Shown piece after piece: positions 1 to 9,020 of a stretch of 64,000 bases of DNA. Source of the stretch: Streptomyces sp. NBC_00335 (GTDB taxonomy: Bacteria; Actinomycetota; Actinomycetes; Streptomycetales; Streptomycetaceae); the NCBI RefSeq assembly GCF_036127095.1, contig NZ_CP108006.1, positions 4,641,501 through 4,705,500 on the forward strand, read 5' to 3'. How positions within the stretch are numbered: position 1 is the first letter of the stretch; every line of letters begins with the position of its first letter. The position numbers and the translations under genes are program-made. The notes below the pieces were generated by a model that did no database searches, had not been told where the DNA came from, and worked only from the letters and a program-made list of their open reading frames with translations.

Positions 1-1
1 T

Positions 2-1216
2 CGTGAGTGCGGTACCGGCTTCGAGCTCGGCCCGATCTTCGCCTGCGCCGAGTGCTTCGGCCCGCTCGAAGTCGCCTACGACCTGCCGCTGGGCGACCCG
101 GAAGCCCTGCGCGCCGCCATCGAGGCCGGCCCGAACAACATCTGGCGCTACGCGCCGCTGCTGCCCGTCCCGGCGGACGTGGCCTCCAAGCCGAGCCTGA
201 ACCCCGGCTTCACCAAGCTCGTGGACGCGGCCAACCTGGCCAAGGAGCTCGGCGTCACCGGCAAGCTGTACGTCAAGGACGACTCCGGCAACCCGACGCA
301 CTCCTTCAAGGACCGCGTCGTGGCCATCGCCGTCGAGGCCGCCCGCGCCTTCGGCTTCACCACCCTCTCCTGCTCCTCCACCGGCAACCTGGCCGGCGCC
401 GTCGGCGCCGCGGCCGCCCGCGCCGGCTTCCGCTCCTGCGTGTTCATCCCGCACGACCTGGAGCAGGGCAAGGTCGTCATGGCCGGTGTCTACGGTGGCG
501 ACCTCGTCGGCATCGAGGGCAACTACGACGACGTCAACCGCTTCTGCTCCGAGCTCATCGGCGACCCGCTGGGCGAGGGCTGGGGCTTCGTCAACGTCAA
601 CCTGCGCCCGTACTACGGCGAGGGCTCCAAGACCCTGGCGTACGAGATCTGCGAGCAGCTCGGCTGGCAGCTGCCCGACCAGATCGTCATCCCGATCGCG
701 TCCGGCTCGCAGCTCACGAAGATCGACAAGGGTCTCCAGGAGCTGATCAAGCTCGGCCTCGTCGAGGACAAGCCGTACAAGATCTTCGGCGCCCAGGCCG
801 AGGGCTGCTCGCCCGTCTCGACCGCCTTCAAGGCCGGTCACGAGGTGGTCCGCCCGCAGAAGCCGAACACCATCGCCAAGTCGCTGGCCATCGGCAACCC
901 GGCGGACGGCCCGTACGTCCTGGACATCGCGCGCCGCACCGGCGGCTTCGTCGAGGACGTCAACGACGAGCAGGTCGTCGAGGCCATCAAGCTCCTCGCC
1001 CAGACCGAGGGCATCTTCGCCGAGACCGCGGGCGGCGTGACCGTCGGCGTGACGAAGAAGCTCGTCGAGAACGGGCAGCTCGACCCCACGCTGACCACCG
1101 TGATCCTGAACACCGGTGACGGCCTCAAGACCCTGGAGGCGGTGGCCGAAGGTGGTGGCCAGACCGCCACCATCCGCCCCAGCCTGGACGCGTTCCGCGC
1201 CGCCAACCTGGCCTGA
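2..1216 (+). CDS. thrC: threonine synthase (5' truncated by window edge)
   Basis: PLP-dependent cytosolic enzyme that converts O-phospho-L-homoserine to threonine. The gene begins before the window and the frame is open from base 2. The first residues keep the Cys-bearing N-terminal segment (ECGTGFE, then CAECFGPLEV) seen in actinobacterial threonine synthases. The PLP lysine lies in SFKDR (codon 308-310) and a Ser/Gly-rich phosphate loop follows (SSTGNLAGAVG). The ATG at 179 is internal, because coding similarity continues upstream of it. A small sulfur-carrier gene follows after 35 bp on the same strand, probably in the same transcript, which would end at the hairpin 1566-1603. Confidence 0.95.
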   Translation, partial: RECGTGFELGPIFACAECFGPLEVAYDLPLGDPEALRAAIEAGPNNIWRYAPLLPVPADVASKPSLNPGFTKLVDAANLAKELGVTGKLYVKDDSGNPTHSFKDRVVAIAVEAARAFGFTTLSCSSTGNLAGAVGAAAARAGFRSCVFIPHDLEQGKVVMAGVYGGDLVGIEGNYDDVNRFCSELIGDPLGEGWGFVNVNLRPYYGEGSKTLAYEICEQLGWQLPDQIVIPIASGSQLTKIDKGLQELIKLGLVEDKPYKIFGAQAEGCSPVSTAFKAGHEVVRPQKPNTIAKSLAIGNPADGPYVLDIARRTGGFVEDVNDEQVVEAIKLLAQTEGIFAETAGGVTVGVTKKLVENGQLDPTLTTVILNTGDGLKTLEAVAEGGGQTATIRPSLDAFRAANLA

Positions 1217-1251
1217 TCTTCTTACCTGTACACCGGAAGGGCAGTAGCACC

Positions 1252-1530
1252 ATGAGCGTCAACGTCCGCATCCCCACCATCCTGCGCACCTACACCGGCG
1301 GCCAGGCCGAGGTCCCCGCCGAGGGCGCGACCCTCGAAGAGGTCATCCAGTCCCTGGAGGCGAGCCACCCCGGCATCGCCGCGCGCGTCCTGGACGACCA
1401 GGGCAAGCTGCGCCGCTTCGTGAACGTCTACGTCAACGACGACGACGTGCGCTTCGAGGGCGGGCTGCAGACGTCCACTCCGGACGGCGCCGGCATCTCG
1501 ATCATCCCCGCCGTCGCGGGCGGCTGCTGA
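1252..1530 (+). CDS. MoaD/ThiS-family sulfur-carrier protein (CysO-like)
   Basis: A 92-residue beta-grasp ubiquitin-like protein. In this family the C-terminal Gly-Gly is adenylated and converted to a thiocarboxylate that donates sulfur to cysteine, thiamine, molybdopterin or thio-natural products. The C-terminus here is AVAGGC: the Gly-Gly is followed by one encoded cysteine. Such a carrier would need trimming by a JAMM-type (Mec-like) peptidase before activation. The AGGAAGGG-like RBS (ggaaggg) lies about 10 bp before ATG 1252. Linkage to threonine synthase favours the amino-acid (CysO) type over MoaD proper, but no cysM, mec or moeZ gene lies nearby to prove it. Confidence 0.85.
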   Translation: MSVNVRIPTILRTYTGGQAEVPAEGATLEEVIQSLEASHPGIAARVLDDQGKLRRFVNVYVNDDDVRFEGGLQTSTPDGAGISIIPAVAGGC

Positions 1531-1565
1531 GCCTTCGCGTGACCCCGTAGGACCTCGCGGAAACT

Positions 1566-1603
1566 GAATTGCCCCCTCCGTTACCAAACGGAGGGGGCAA
1601 TTC
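1566..1603 (+). terminator. intrinsic terminator-like hairpin after thrC-cysO-like pair
   Basis: A perfect 17-bp inverted repeat (1566-1582 and 1587-1603) with a 4-nt loop lies 35 bp after the sulfur-carrier stop. There is no long U tract, which is usual for Streptomyces terminators. Confidence 0.85.
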
Positions 1604-1935
1604 TGCTTGATTGGGCGCGGTAGAGTTGGGGAAGTCCCCTCCGCTGTTCTTGCCCGCCGCATATGAGCGGGCCGCGAGAGGGTTGACATTGAGTCAACAT
1701 GCAAGTGCGCTATGGGCCCTTGGCGCGGTTTGTCCGGCCCGAGTTGCCCTGGAATATTCTGGGTTTTCACCCTATTTCAAACTTTCGCTGTGTCCAGAAT
1801 TCTCGTTGGAATGACCTGTTGCAGACAGCAGCGGTGCGGATACATTCAGCCCCGGTCGAGGCGTTCCGGCGCAAGTTCTGACCCGGGACCGCGAAGTGCG
1901 GTCCTGCGCAAGGGCCAGTAATAGGGGAGTTAGGC
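1604..1935. other. AT-richer intergenic leader upstream of cold-shock gene
   Basis: About 330 bp without a convincing gene. It is clearly less GC-rich than its surroundings (notably 1750-1830), as expected for the promoter and long 5' leader of a cspA-type gene. A TTGACA hexamer at 1683-1688 resembles a -35 box, but no good -10 follows at 16-19 bp. Short frames here have no coding-type GC3 pattern. Confidence 0.6.
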
Positions 1936-2142
1936 ATGGCTCAGGGCACCGTCAAGTGGTTCAACGCGGAGAAGGGCTACGGCTTCATCGCGGTCGACGG
2001 TGGTGCGGATGTGTTCGTCCACTACAGCGCCATCCAGATGGACGGGTACCGCACCCTTGAAGAGGGTCAGCGGGTCGAGTTCGAGATCTCGCAGGGCCAG
2101 AAGGGTCCGCAGGCGGACATGGTCAAGCTCGCCGCCGGCTAG
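1936..2142 (+). CDS. cold-shock domain protein, 68 aa
   Basis: CspA-family single-stranded nucleic-acid binding protein acting as an RNA chaperone. It is a single five-stranded OB fold. RNP1 (KGYGFI, residues 13-18) and RNP2 (VFVHY, 26-30) are intact, and the length is standard for the family. A ggggag RBS precedes ATG 1936 by about 8 bp. It lies alone between a terminator and the groEL2 regulatory region, an order that fits my memory of the S. coelicolor scoF-type gene beside groEL2. The long AT-richer leader suggests control at mRNA-structure level, which I infer. Confidence 0.95.
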   Translation: MAQGTVKWFNAEKGYGFIAVDGGADVFVHYSAIQMDGYRTLEEGQRVEFEISQGQKGPQADMVKLAAG

Positions 2143-2215
2143 TCCGACCGCGATCGACCACCGACACGTACGGGCCACGCACAGCGGCCGCGTACGACGG
2201 CACAACGGCATATGT

Positions 2216-2257
2216 ACGAGGGGCCCACATCCTGGACACGGGATGCGGGCCCCTCGT
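2216..2257 (+). terminator. terminator hairpin after cold-shock gene
   Basis: Inverted repeat 2216-2232 / 2241-2257, 17-bp arms with one A-C mismatch and an 8-nt loop, 73 bp after the stop codon. Confidence 0.85.
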
Positions 2258-2317
2258 GCGTGGCGGCTCCGGAGCCCTTGCGGTGTCCGGGTGTTCATCC
2301 CGGGTTGCCCGAAGCCG

Positions 2318-2344
2318 CTTGCACTCGGGGGGGTCGAGTGCTAA
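2318..2344 (+). promoter_or_regulatory. CIRCE operator 1 overlapping the groEL2 promoter
   Basis: Arms CTTGCACTC (2318-2326) and GAGTGCTAA (2336-2344) are separated by exactly 9 nt, matching the HrcA-binding CIRCE consensus TTAGCACTC-N9-GAGTGCTAA at all but two positions. A TTGCAC (2319-2324) with TAATCA (2342-2347) 17 nt later would form a vegetative promoter embedded in the operator. Confidence 0.9.
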
Positions 2345-2353
2345 TCATTGGCG

Positions 2354-4133
<1,780 letters not shown>

Positions 4134-4183
4134 TCCACCCCCGGGCTCCGGCCCGAAGGTAGATCGGCTGTTCGCATCACGTA

Positions 4184-4221
4184 CCGAGGGCGGCACCCCC
4201 AGCTGGGGGTGCCGCCCTCGG
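4184..4221. terminator. bidirectional terminator between groEL2 and Uma2 gene
   Basis: A 38-bp perfect palindrome (17-bp arms around AGCT) lies 50 bp after groEL2 and 15 bp before the end of the convergent Uma2 gene, so it can serve both strands. Confidence 0.9.
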
Positions 4222-4235
4222 GCGTTTGCGACGGC

Positions 4236-4820
4236 CTAGAAGCCGGTGGTGTCGATGTCGAAGTCGAACGGCTCCGGGACGTGCAGGGGCTGGCCGAACG
4301 AGACCGTCTTGCGGGAGCGGTACCCGTGAGGGGAGGGGTCCCAGAAGCAGGTGATCTCCGAGTGCTGCATGTCGACGACCAGGTAGACGGGGACGAGCAG
4401 GCCGTACACGTCCAGTTTTTCGTTCCAGTCGGCGTCTCTCGTGGACACCGAGGTGAACTCGGCTACTAGGGACAGAGCCGCACCGTCCGCGTGTCGGCCC
4501 TCCCCGTCGAAGGCCGCCTCATCCGCAACGAACAGGTCTGGCCCGTACGCGCGCTCGGAGGCCGAGAACCGGAAGAGGAAGGGTGCGGTGTCCGCGCCGT
4601 GTCCTTCAGGGGCGTGGGCCTCGATCTGCTTCCGGAGTGCTCGCATGGGCCGGTAGTAGCGCAGCTTGGAAAACGGCGACACGACGATCTTCCCCCGGAT
4701 GAGCTCGGCCTTGAAGCCGTCTGGCGTGTTCATCTCCGCAACCGTCTGCAGGAGCTCCTCGAATGTCGGCAGCACCGACAGCGCCTCTATGGGTGTGGCC
4801 CGCTCGGTCATGATCGTCAC
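4236..4820 (-). CDS. Uma2-family (DUF820) PD-(D/E)XK nuclease-like protein
   Basis: A 194-residue member of the Uma2/DUF820 family, which has a restriction-endonuclease fold and is abundant in streptomycetes and cyanobacteria; the cellular role is not known. The nuclease-like residues are visible in GPDLFVAD and in VAEFTS followed by KLDVYGLLVPVYLVVD, matching PD...ExT...K...Y...V..YW. I prefer GTG 4820 because a GGAGG sits 6 bp upstream; ATG 4826 would touch the RBS, and ATG 4811 is a further option. It converges on groEL2 and shares its terminator. A second, diverged Uma2 gene lies at 10609. Confidence 0.85.
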   Translation of the reverse strand: MTIMTERATPIEALSVLPTFEELLQTVAEMNTPDGFKAELIRGKIVVSPFSKLRYYRPMRALRKQIEAHAPEGHGADTAPFLFRFSASERAYGPDLFVADEAAFDGEGRHADGAALSLVAEFTSVSTRDADWNEKLDVYGLLVPVYLVVDMQHSEITCFWDPSPHGYRSRKTVSFGQPLHVPEPFDFDIDTTGF

Positions 4821-4949
4821 CGTCATCCTCCGGATGGCGTGCTGTGCCCCTGAATGTGTGCCTCGTCCCAGGCTAGCGGCGGGCGGACCGCCGTGCCCGG
4901 CCTATGGGACGGACCGCCCCAGCCCCCCGACCTTTGGTTGACTGCAGAC

Positions 4950-5567
4950 ATGACTGATGTGTTCGTCAAGATCTGCGGGCTCAAGACCGCGCACGACGTC
5001 GAGGTCGCCGTGGCCGCCGGGGCCGATGCCGTCGGCTTCGTCTTCGCGCCCGGCAGTCCGCGTACGGTCGACGCCGTGACGGCACGGGAGCTCGCCGCAC
5101 ACGTGCCGGACGGGGTGCTCACCGTGGGGGTGTTCCGGGGGCAGTCCGTCGCGGAGGTGCGGCGCTTCGCCGAGGAGAGCGGCGTACGGGGCGTGCAGCT
5201 GCACGGCGAGGAGGGCCCGGAGGACTTCGCGGCGCTGCGCGCGGAGGGCCGCACCCTGCTGCGGGCCACGGCGCAGCACGTGGAGCGCTGCGGGGAGTAC
5301 GGCGAGGACCTGCTGCTCCTCGACGCCCCGGACCCCGGCTCCGGCAAGCCGTGGAACTGGGGCTCGGCGGACTTCACCGCGCCGGCGGGCCGCTGGCTGC
5401 TGGCGGGCGGGCTGACACCGGCCAACGTGGGTGAGGCCCTCACGGCCACCGGCGCGTGGGGCGTGGACGTGTCGAGCGGCGTGGAGAGCGAGCGCGGCGT
5501 CAAGTCCCCGGATCTGATCCGCGCCTTCATCACGGCGGCCCGCGAAGCGAGGCCCTGCGGGGCCTGA
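4950..5567 (+). CDS. trpF: phosphoribosylanthranilate isomerase TrpF
   Basis: TIM-barrel isomerase of tryptophan synthesis (phosphoribosylanthranilate to CdRP). The family signatures are in order: VKICGL with the catalytic Cys near residue 8, GVQLHGEE, LLLDAPDPGSGKPWNW (the catalytic Asp segment), LAGGLTPANV and VDVSSGVE. The start ATG 4950 gives MTDVFVKICGL; the longer frame to 4854 is antisense to the divergent Uma2 leader. It is 205 aa, a normal length. Many Streptomyces lack this gene because the dual-substrate HisA homologue PriA covers the step, so its presence here is notable. No other trp gene is adjacent. Confidence 0.93.
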   Translation: MTDVFVKICGLKTAHDVEVAVAAGADAVGFVFAPGSPRTVDAVTARELAAHVPDGVLTVGVFRGQSVAEVRRFAEESGVRGVQLHGEEGPEDFAALRAEGRTLLRATAQHVERCGEYGEDLLLLDAPDPGSGKPWNWGSADFTAPAGRWLLAGGLTPANVGEALTATGAWGVDVSSGVESERGVKSPDLIRAFITAAREARPCGA

Positions 5568-5798
5568 CCCCGTGGGGCCTGACCTTGCCGGGCTGCGCCC
5601 CAGGGGGTCCGGTGAGAGGGCGGGTGGGGGACTCCGCCCCGCCGCCCGGGAGCCATCGGCGCCACGCCCGGGCCGGGGGCCGGGCGTGTGGATCCGCTGC
5701 GCCGTCCGGCCGTTCGCGGCCGGTGTCGGCGGGGATCCGGGCGCCGGGGATGGTCGGCTGTCCGACGGTCAGTCGCCCCCAGCGAAAGGTGGTACCCG
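5568..5798. repeat. intergenic stretch with decayed copy of the dispersed repeat
   Basis: The segment near 5616-5642 carries the module gggcgggtgggggactccgc-ccc, a shortened version of the 82-bp repeat seen at 33504, 33610, 47115 and 58255. No gene is supported in this 230-bp gap. Confidence 0.6.
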
Positions 5799-6431
5799 GT
5801 GAAACGAGCCCGTTTCCTCGCCGCGGTCGTCCCGTCCCTGCTCACGGCCGCACTCACGGCCACCGCGATGAGCGCGCCCGCCACGGCCGCGCCCCTGCCG
5901 AAGCCCAAGCTCCCGGTCCCGCACTGCTTCGACAGCAACGGGACCGACCTCAACGACTTCTACGGCGTGAAGGAGCGGATCGTGGGCCCGCCCACCTGCC
6001 GTGAGATCTACGCCAAGGAGAAGTGGGTCAGGGTCGCGCCGGGCTGGACCACGGCGCCCAGCGCCGCGGTGGCCGTGTACCCGGCCGGGTACACGCCGTC
6101 CGAGACCAACCCGATCGACGACTTCAACTCCAAGTTCGACAGCGCCACCTACGTCACCGACATCGGCACGCCGCAGGAGAAGCGCCACACGTTCAAGAAG
6201 AAGCAGGTCCTGCGGACCGGCTTCGTCGGCCCCGACGGCCTTCCGTTCTCGGTCGCCGTCTCGCCGCCGCTCAAGGCGCTGGACCTCGGCCCTCACACGC
6301 ACACCGTCCTGTTCACCCTCAGTGCCGAGCACTGCGACGGCATCGGAACGGACCGCGAGGAGAGCTGCCTGCCCGCGGGCACCTTCCCGTACACGGTGGA
6401 CACCGCCATCACGGTGGTCCCGGCTCCGTAG
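5799..6431 (+). CDS. secreted protein of unknown function
   Basis: I do not recognise a named domain. The 210-residue product starts with a classical signal peptide (basic MKRARF, then a hydrophobic run ending in APATAA, cleavage near residue 31). Three or four mature cysteines (PHCFD, PTCRE, EHCDG, ESCLP) suggest disulfides outside the cell. GTG 5799 is chosen because an AAAGGTGG Shine-Dalgarno sits 6-7 bp upstream and the signal peptide begins there; the longer ATG frame (5688) has no signal sequence. It is convergent with the TetR gene at 6458, 26 bp away. Confidence 0.75.
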   Translation: MKRARFLAAVVPSLLTAALTATAMSAPATAAPLPKPKLPVPHCFDSNGTDLNDFYGVKERIVGPPTCREIYAKEKWVRVAPGWTTAPSAAVAVYPAGYTPSETNPIDDFNSKFDSATYVTDIGTPQEKRHTFKKKQVLRTGFVGPDGLPFSVAVSPPLKALDLGPHTHTVLFTLSAEHCDGIGTDREESCLPAGTFPYTVDTAITVVPAP

Positions 6432-6457
6432 TCGTCGTACGGCTGGTCGTAGTCCGG

Positions 6458-7033
6458 CTAGGCCAGCGAGTCGATCCAGCGCTCCAGGCGACGCCCTTCC
6501 GAGGCCATCATCTCCGGGTCGCGGAAGGTGTTCGTGAGCAGGGAGATGCCCTGGTACGAGGCGATCAGGGCGACCGCGAGCTCGCGCGCGTCGGTGGCCC
6601 GGCCCAAGGCGAGGAACTGCTGCTCGGCCCAGTCGAGCAGCACCCGCATGACGGTGGCGAGGGTCTGGTCGAGGCCGTCGTCGCGCTTGTCGAGCTCGGA
6701 GGCGAGCGAGCCGGTGGGGCAGCCGTAGCGGGCGGTGAGCTCACGCTGGTCGACCCAGCCGGCGAGGAGGGCCTTCAGCCGGTCCTGCGGGGTGGGGAGC
6801 GCGTCCAGAACGGCGATCAGCCCGGCCAGGTGCTGCGCGTGGGCGTCGATGGCCGCTTCGACCAGCTGGTCCTTGGTCTTGAAGTAGTAGTAGACGTTGC
6901 CGAGGGGGACGTCGGCCGCGCGCGCGATGTCGGCGATCGTCGTCTTCTCCATGCCCTGTTCGTGCAGGACCTGGGCCGCGGCCGCGGCGAGGCGTTCGCG
7001 CTTGCCGCCACGTTTCGTACCTGAGTAAGTCAC
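6458..7033 (-). CDS. TetR/AcrR-family transcriptional regulator
   Basis: A 191-residue one-component repressor. The N-terminal helix-turn-helix is typical (TTIADIARAADVPLGNVYYYFKTKDQL), with a variable ligand domain after it. GTG 7033 is the start. It is divergent from an NmrA-like oxidoreductase, and the intervening 92 bp carries two inverted repeats (7028-7039 and 7082-7103) that are likely operators, so it probably represses itself and the 7126-8901 genes. The ligand is unknown. Confidence 0.93.
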   Translation of the reverse strand: MTYSGTKRGGKRERLAAAAAQVLHEQGMEKTTIADIARAADVPLGNVYYYFKTKDQLVEAAIDAHAQHLAGLIAVLDALPTPQDRLKALLAGWVDQRELTARYGCPTGSLASELDKRDDGLDQTLATVMRVLLDWAEQQFLALGRATDARELAVALIASYQGISLLTNTFRDPEMMASEGRRLERWIDSLA

Positions 7034-7103
7034 CTGACTAAGTGTAGACGGGTGCCACCCGGGAGGCTATGGTCGTCCCAGGAGTTAGTCAGTCAGCTAA
7101 CTC
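7028..7103. promoter_or_regulatory. divergent promoter region with TetR-type inverted repeats
   Basis: AGTCA-CC-TGACT at 7028-7039 overlaps the TetR start codon. GAGTTAG-N8-CTAACTC at 7082-7103 lies 22 bp before the NmrA-like gene. Both contain GACTNA-like half sites, consistent with one repressor binding both sides. Confidence 0.65.
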
Positions 7104-7125
7104 ACTTCATGGGTGGGAGCCTTTC

Positions 7126-7947
7126 ATGATCGTCATCACGGGTGCGACCGGAAACGTCGGCAGCGAGCTGGTACGGATCCTCGCGGCGGCGGGGGAGCGC
7201 GTCACGGCCGTCTCCCGCCGGGCGCCGGAGCATGCCCTGCCCGACGGGGTCCGCCACCACCGGGCCGATCTCGCCGATCCGCAGAGCCTGCGGCCGGCCC
7301 TCGCCGGGGCCGGGGCCCTGTTCCTGCTCGTCGCCGGCGAGGACCCGCGGGCGGTCCTCGCAACGGCCGCGGAGGCCGGCGTACGCAGGGTCGTACTGCT
7401 GTCCTCGCAGGGGGTCGGGACCCGGCCCGAGCAGTACGGGCACCCGGCCGCCTTCGAAGAGGCGGTCCGCCGGTCTGGGCTGGAGTGGACGGTCCTGCGC
7501 TCGGGCGGGCTCGACTCCAACGCCTTCGCCTGGGCCGACTCGATCCGTACGCACCGCACGGCCGCGGCGCCCTTCGGGGACGTCGGGCTGCCGACGGTCG
7601 ACCCGGCGGACGTGGCCGAGGTCGCCGCCGCCGTACTGCGGGGCTCCGGGCACGCGGGGAACACGTACGACCTCACCGGCCCGGCCCCGGTCACCCCGCG
7701 CGAGCGGGCCGAGGCGATCGCGGGGGCGATCGGCGAACCGGTGCGGTTCGTGGAGCAGAGCCCCGAGGAGGCCCGCGCGCAGATGCTGACCTTCATGCCC
7801 GAGCCGGCGGTGGAGGGCACCCTGGCGATCCTGGGCGCGCCGGTCGCCGCCGAACGGGCCGTCAGCCCGGCCGTCGAGCGGATCCTCGGCCGGGCCCCGC
7901 GCCCCTTCGCCGCCTGGGCGGACCGCTCGGCGGCGGCCTTTCGCTGA
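7126..7947 (+). CDS. NAD(P)-binding NmrA-like / atypical SDR oxidoreductase
   Basis: A 273-residue atypical short-chain dehydrogenase. The Rossmann motif GATGNVGSELV begins at residue 6, and the family lacks the classical YxxxK active site, as here. Related proteins are quinone reductases (QOR2-like) or redox sensors. ATG 7126 with GGGAG upstream is better than the leader start at 7069. It follows TetR-type operators and precedes a haloalkane-dehalogenase-like hydrolase by 90 bp, so the two are probably co-expressed under the divergent TetR. Confidence 0.87.
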   Translation: MIVITGATGNVGSELVRILAAAGERVTAVSRRAPEHALPDGVRHHRADLADPQSLRPALAGAGALFLLVAGEDPRAVLATAAEAGVRRVVLLSSQGVGTRPEQYGHPAAFEEAVRRSGLEWTVLRSGGLDSNAFAWADSIRTHRTAAAPFGDVGLPTVDPADVAEVAAAVLRGSGHAGNTYDLTGPAPVTPRERAEAIAGAIGEPVRFVEQSPEEARAQMLTFMPEPAVEGTLAILGAPVAAERAVSPAVERILGRAPRPFAAWADRSAAAFR

Positions 7948-8037
7948 CCGGGCCGGACCGCTCGGCGGCGGTCTTCCGCCGGCGAAGCCGGACCGGCCCG
8001 GCATCCCTTCCCGTCTCTCCCCGGAGGAGCAGCACCC

Positions 8038-8901
8038 ATGCCCGTACAGCCCGTACTCGACTCGACGATCCACTACCGGGAGGCCGGTACGCGCACCGGT
8101 GTGCCGGTGGTCTTCCTGCACGGGAACCCCACCTCCTCCCACCTCTGGCGGGAGGTGATCCCCGCCGTCGGCGGCCCGGCCCGGCTCCTCGCGCCTGACC
8201 TGATCGGGATGGGGGACTCGGGCAAGCCCGACCTCGCCTACACCTTCGCCGATCACGCCCGCTACCTCGACGCCTGGTTCGACGCGCTCGGGCTGGAGCG
8301 GGCCGTGCTCGTCGGGCACGACTGGGGAGGCGCGCTCGCCTTCGACCGGGCCGCCCGGCATCCGGGGCGGGTGCGCGGGATCGCGTTCACCGAAACCATC
8401 GTCAAGCCGATGAGCTGGGAGGAGTTCCCCGAGGGCGGCCGCGAGCTGTTCCGGGCGATCAAGACGCCCGGGGTGGGGGAGGCGATGATCCTCGACGAGA
8501 ACGCCTTCATCGAGGACACGCTGCCCGGAACCTTCGGCCCCGGCGCCCTGGAGGTGTACCGGGCCCCGTACCCGACGAGGGAGAGCCGGCGCCCGATACT
8601 CCAGTGGGCCCGGTCGATGCCGCTGGGCGGGGAGCCGGCCGAGGTGGTGGCCCGCGTGGCGGCGTACGACGAGTGGCTCGCGGCGAGCCCGGACGTGCCC
8701 AAGCTGCTGCTGACCTTCGCCCCGGGGCCCGGGGCGATGACGGGACAGGAGACCGTCGACTGGTGCGTGGCGAACATCGCGGGTCTCGAACTCGCCCGGC
8801 ACGACGACGTGCCCGCCGGCCACCACACCCCCGAGGACCACCCGCTGCTGGTCGCGGCGGCGGTACGGGACTGGGCGGGTCGGCACGGACTGTGGGGGTG
8901 A
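8038..8901 (+). CDS. haloalkane dehalogenase-like alpha/beta hydrolase
   Basis: 287-residue alpha/beta hydrolase with the haloalkane dehalogenase set. HGNPTSS supplies the halide-binding Asn (residue 30). GHDWGG has Asp95 as nucleophile (an Asp, not Ser, separates dehalogenases from esterases) and Trp96 as second halide ligand. Glu119 (FTETI) is the HLD-II-type acid, and His262 or His263 in AGHHTPED is the base. The reaction would be hydrolysis of an alkyl halide to an alcohol; the natural substrate is unknown. A GGAGGAG RBS precedes ATG 8038. It lies downstream of the NmrA-like gene in a likely TetR-controlled unit. Confidence 0.88.
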   Translation: MPVQPVLDSTIHYREAGTRTGVPVVFLHGNPTSSHLWREVIPAVGGPARLLAPDLIGMGDSGKPDLAYTFADHARYLDAWFDALGLERAVLVGHDWGGALAFDRAARHPGRVRGIAFTETIVKPMSWEEFPEGGRELFRAIKTPGVGEAMILDENAFIEDTLPGTFGPGALEVYRAPYPTRESRRPILQWARSMPLGGEPAEVVARVAAYDEWLAASPDVPKLLLTFAPGPGAMTGQETVDWCVANIAGLELARHDDVPAGHHTPEDHPLLVAAAVRDWAGRHGLWG

Positions 8902-9020
8902 GCCGGTTGCCCCGATCGGCGAGGGTGGGGCGAAGGGCGGGCGGAACGGGCCTTCGGACCCTCCGGCGACGGACGTAGGTCCCTGTCGGTGGGCCTTCCG
9001 CCCCGGGGAGACTTCGAAAC

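Noticed and set aside
1683..1716. Promoter starting at TTGACA upstream of the cold-shock gene
   Set aside because: No acceptable -10 hexamer at 16-19 nt; the nearest TATGGG is 22 nt away.
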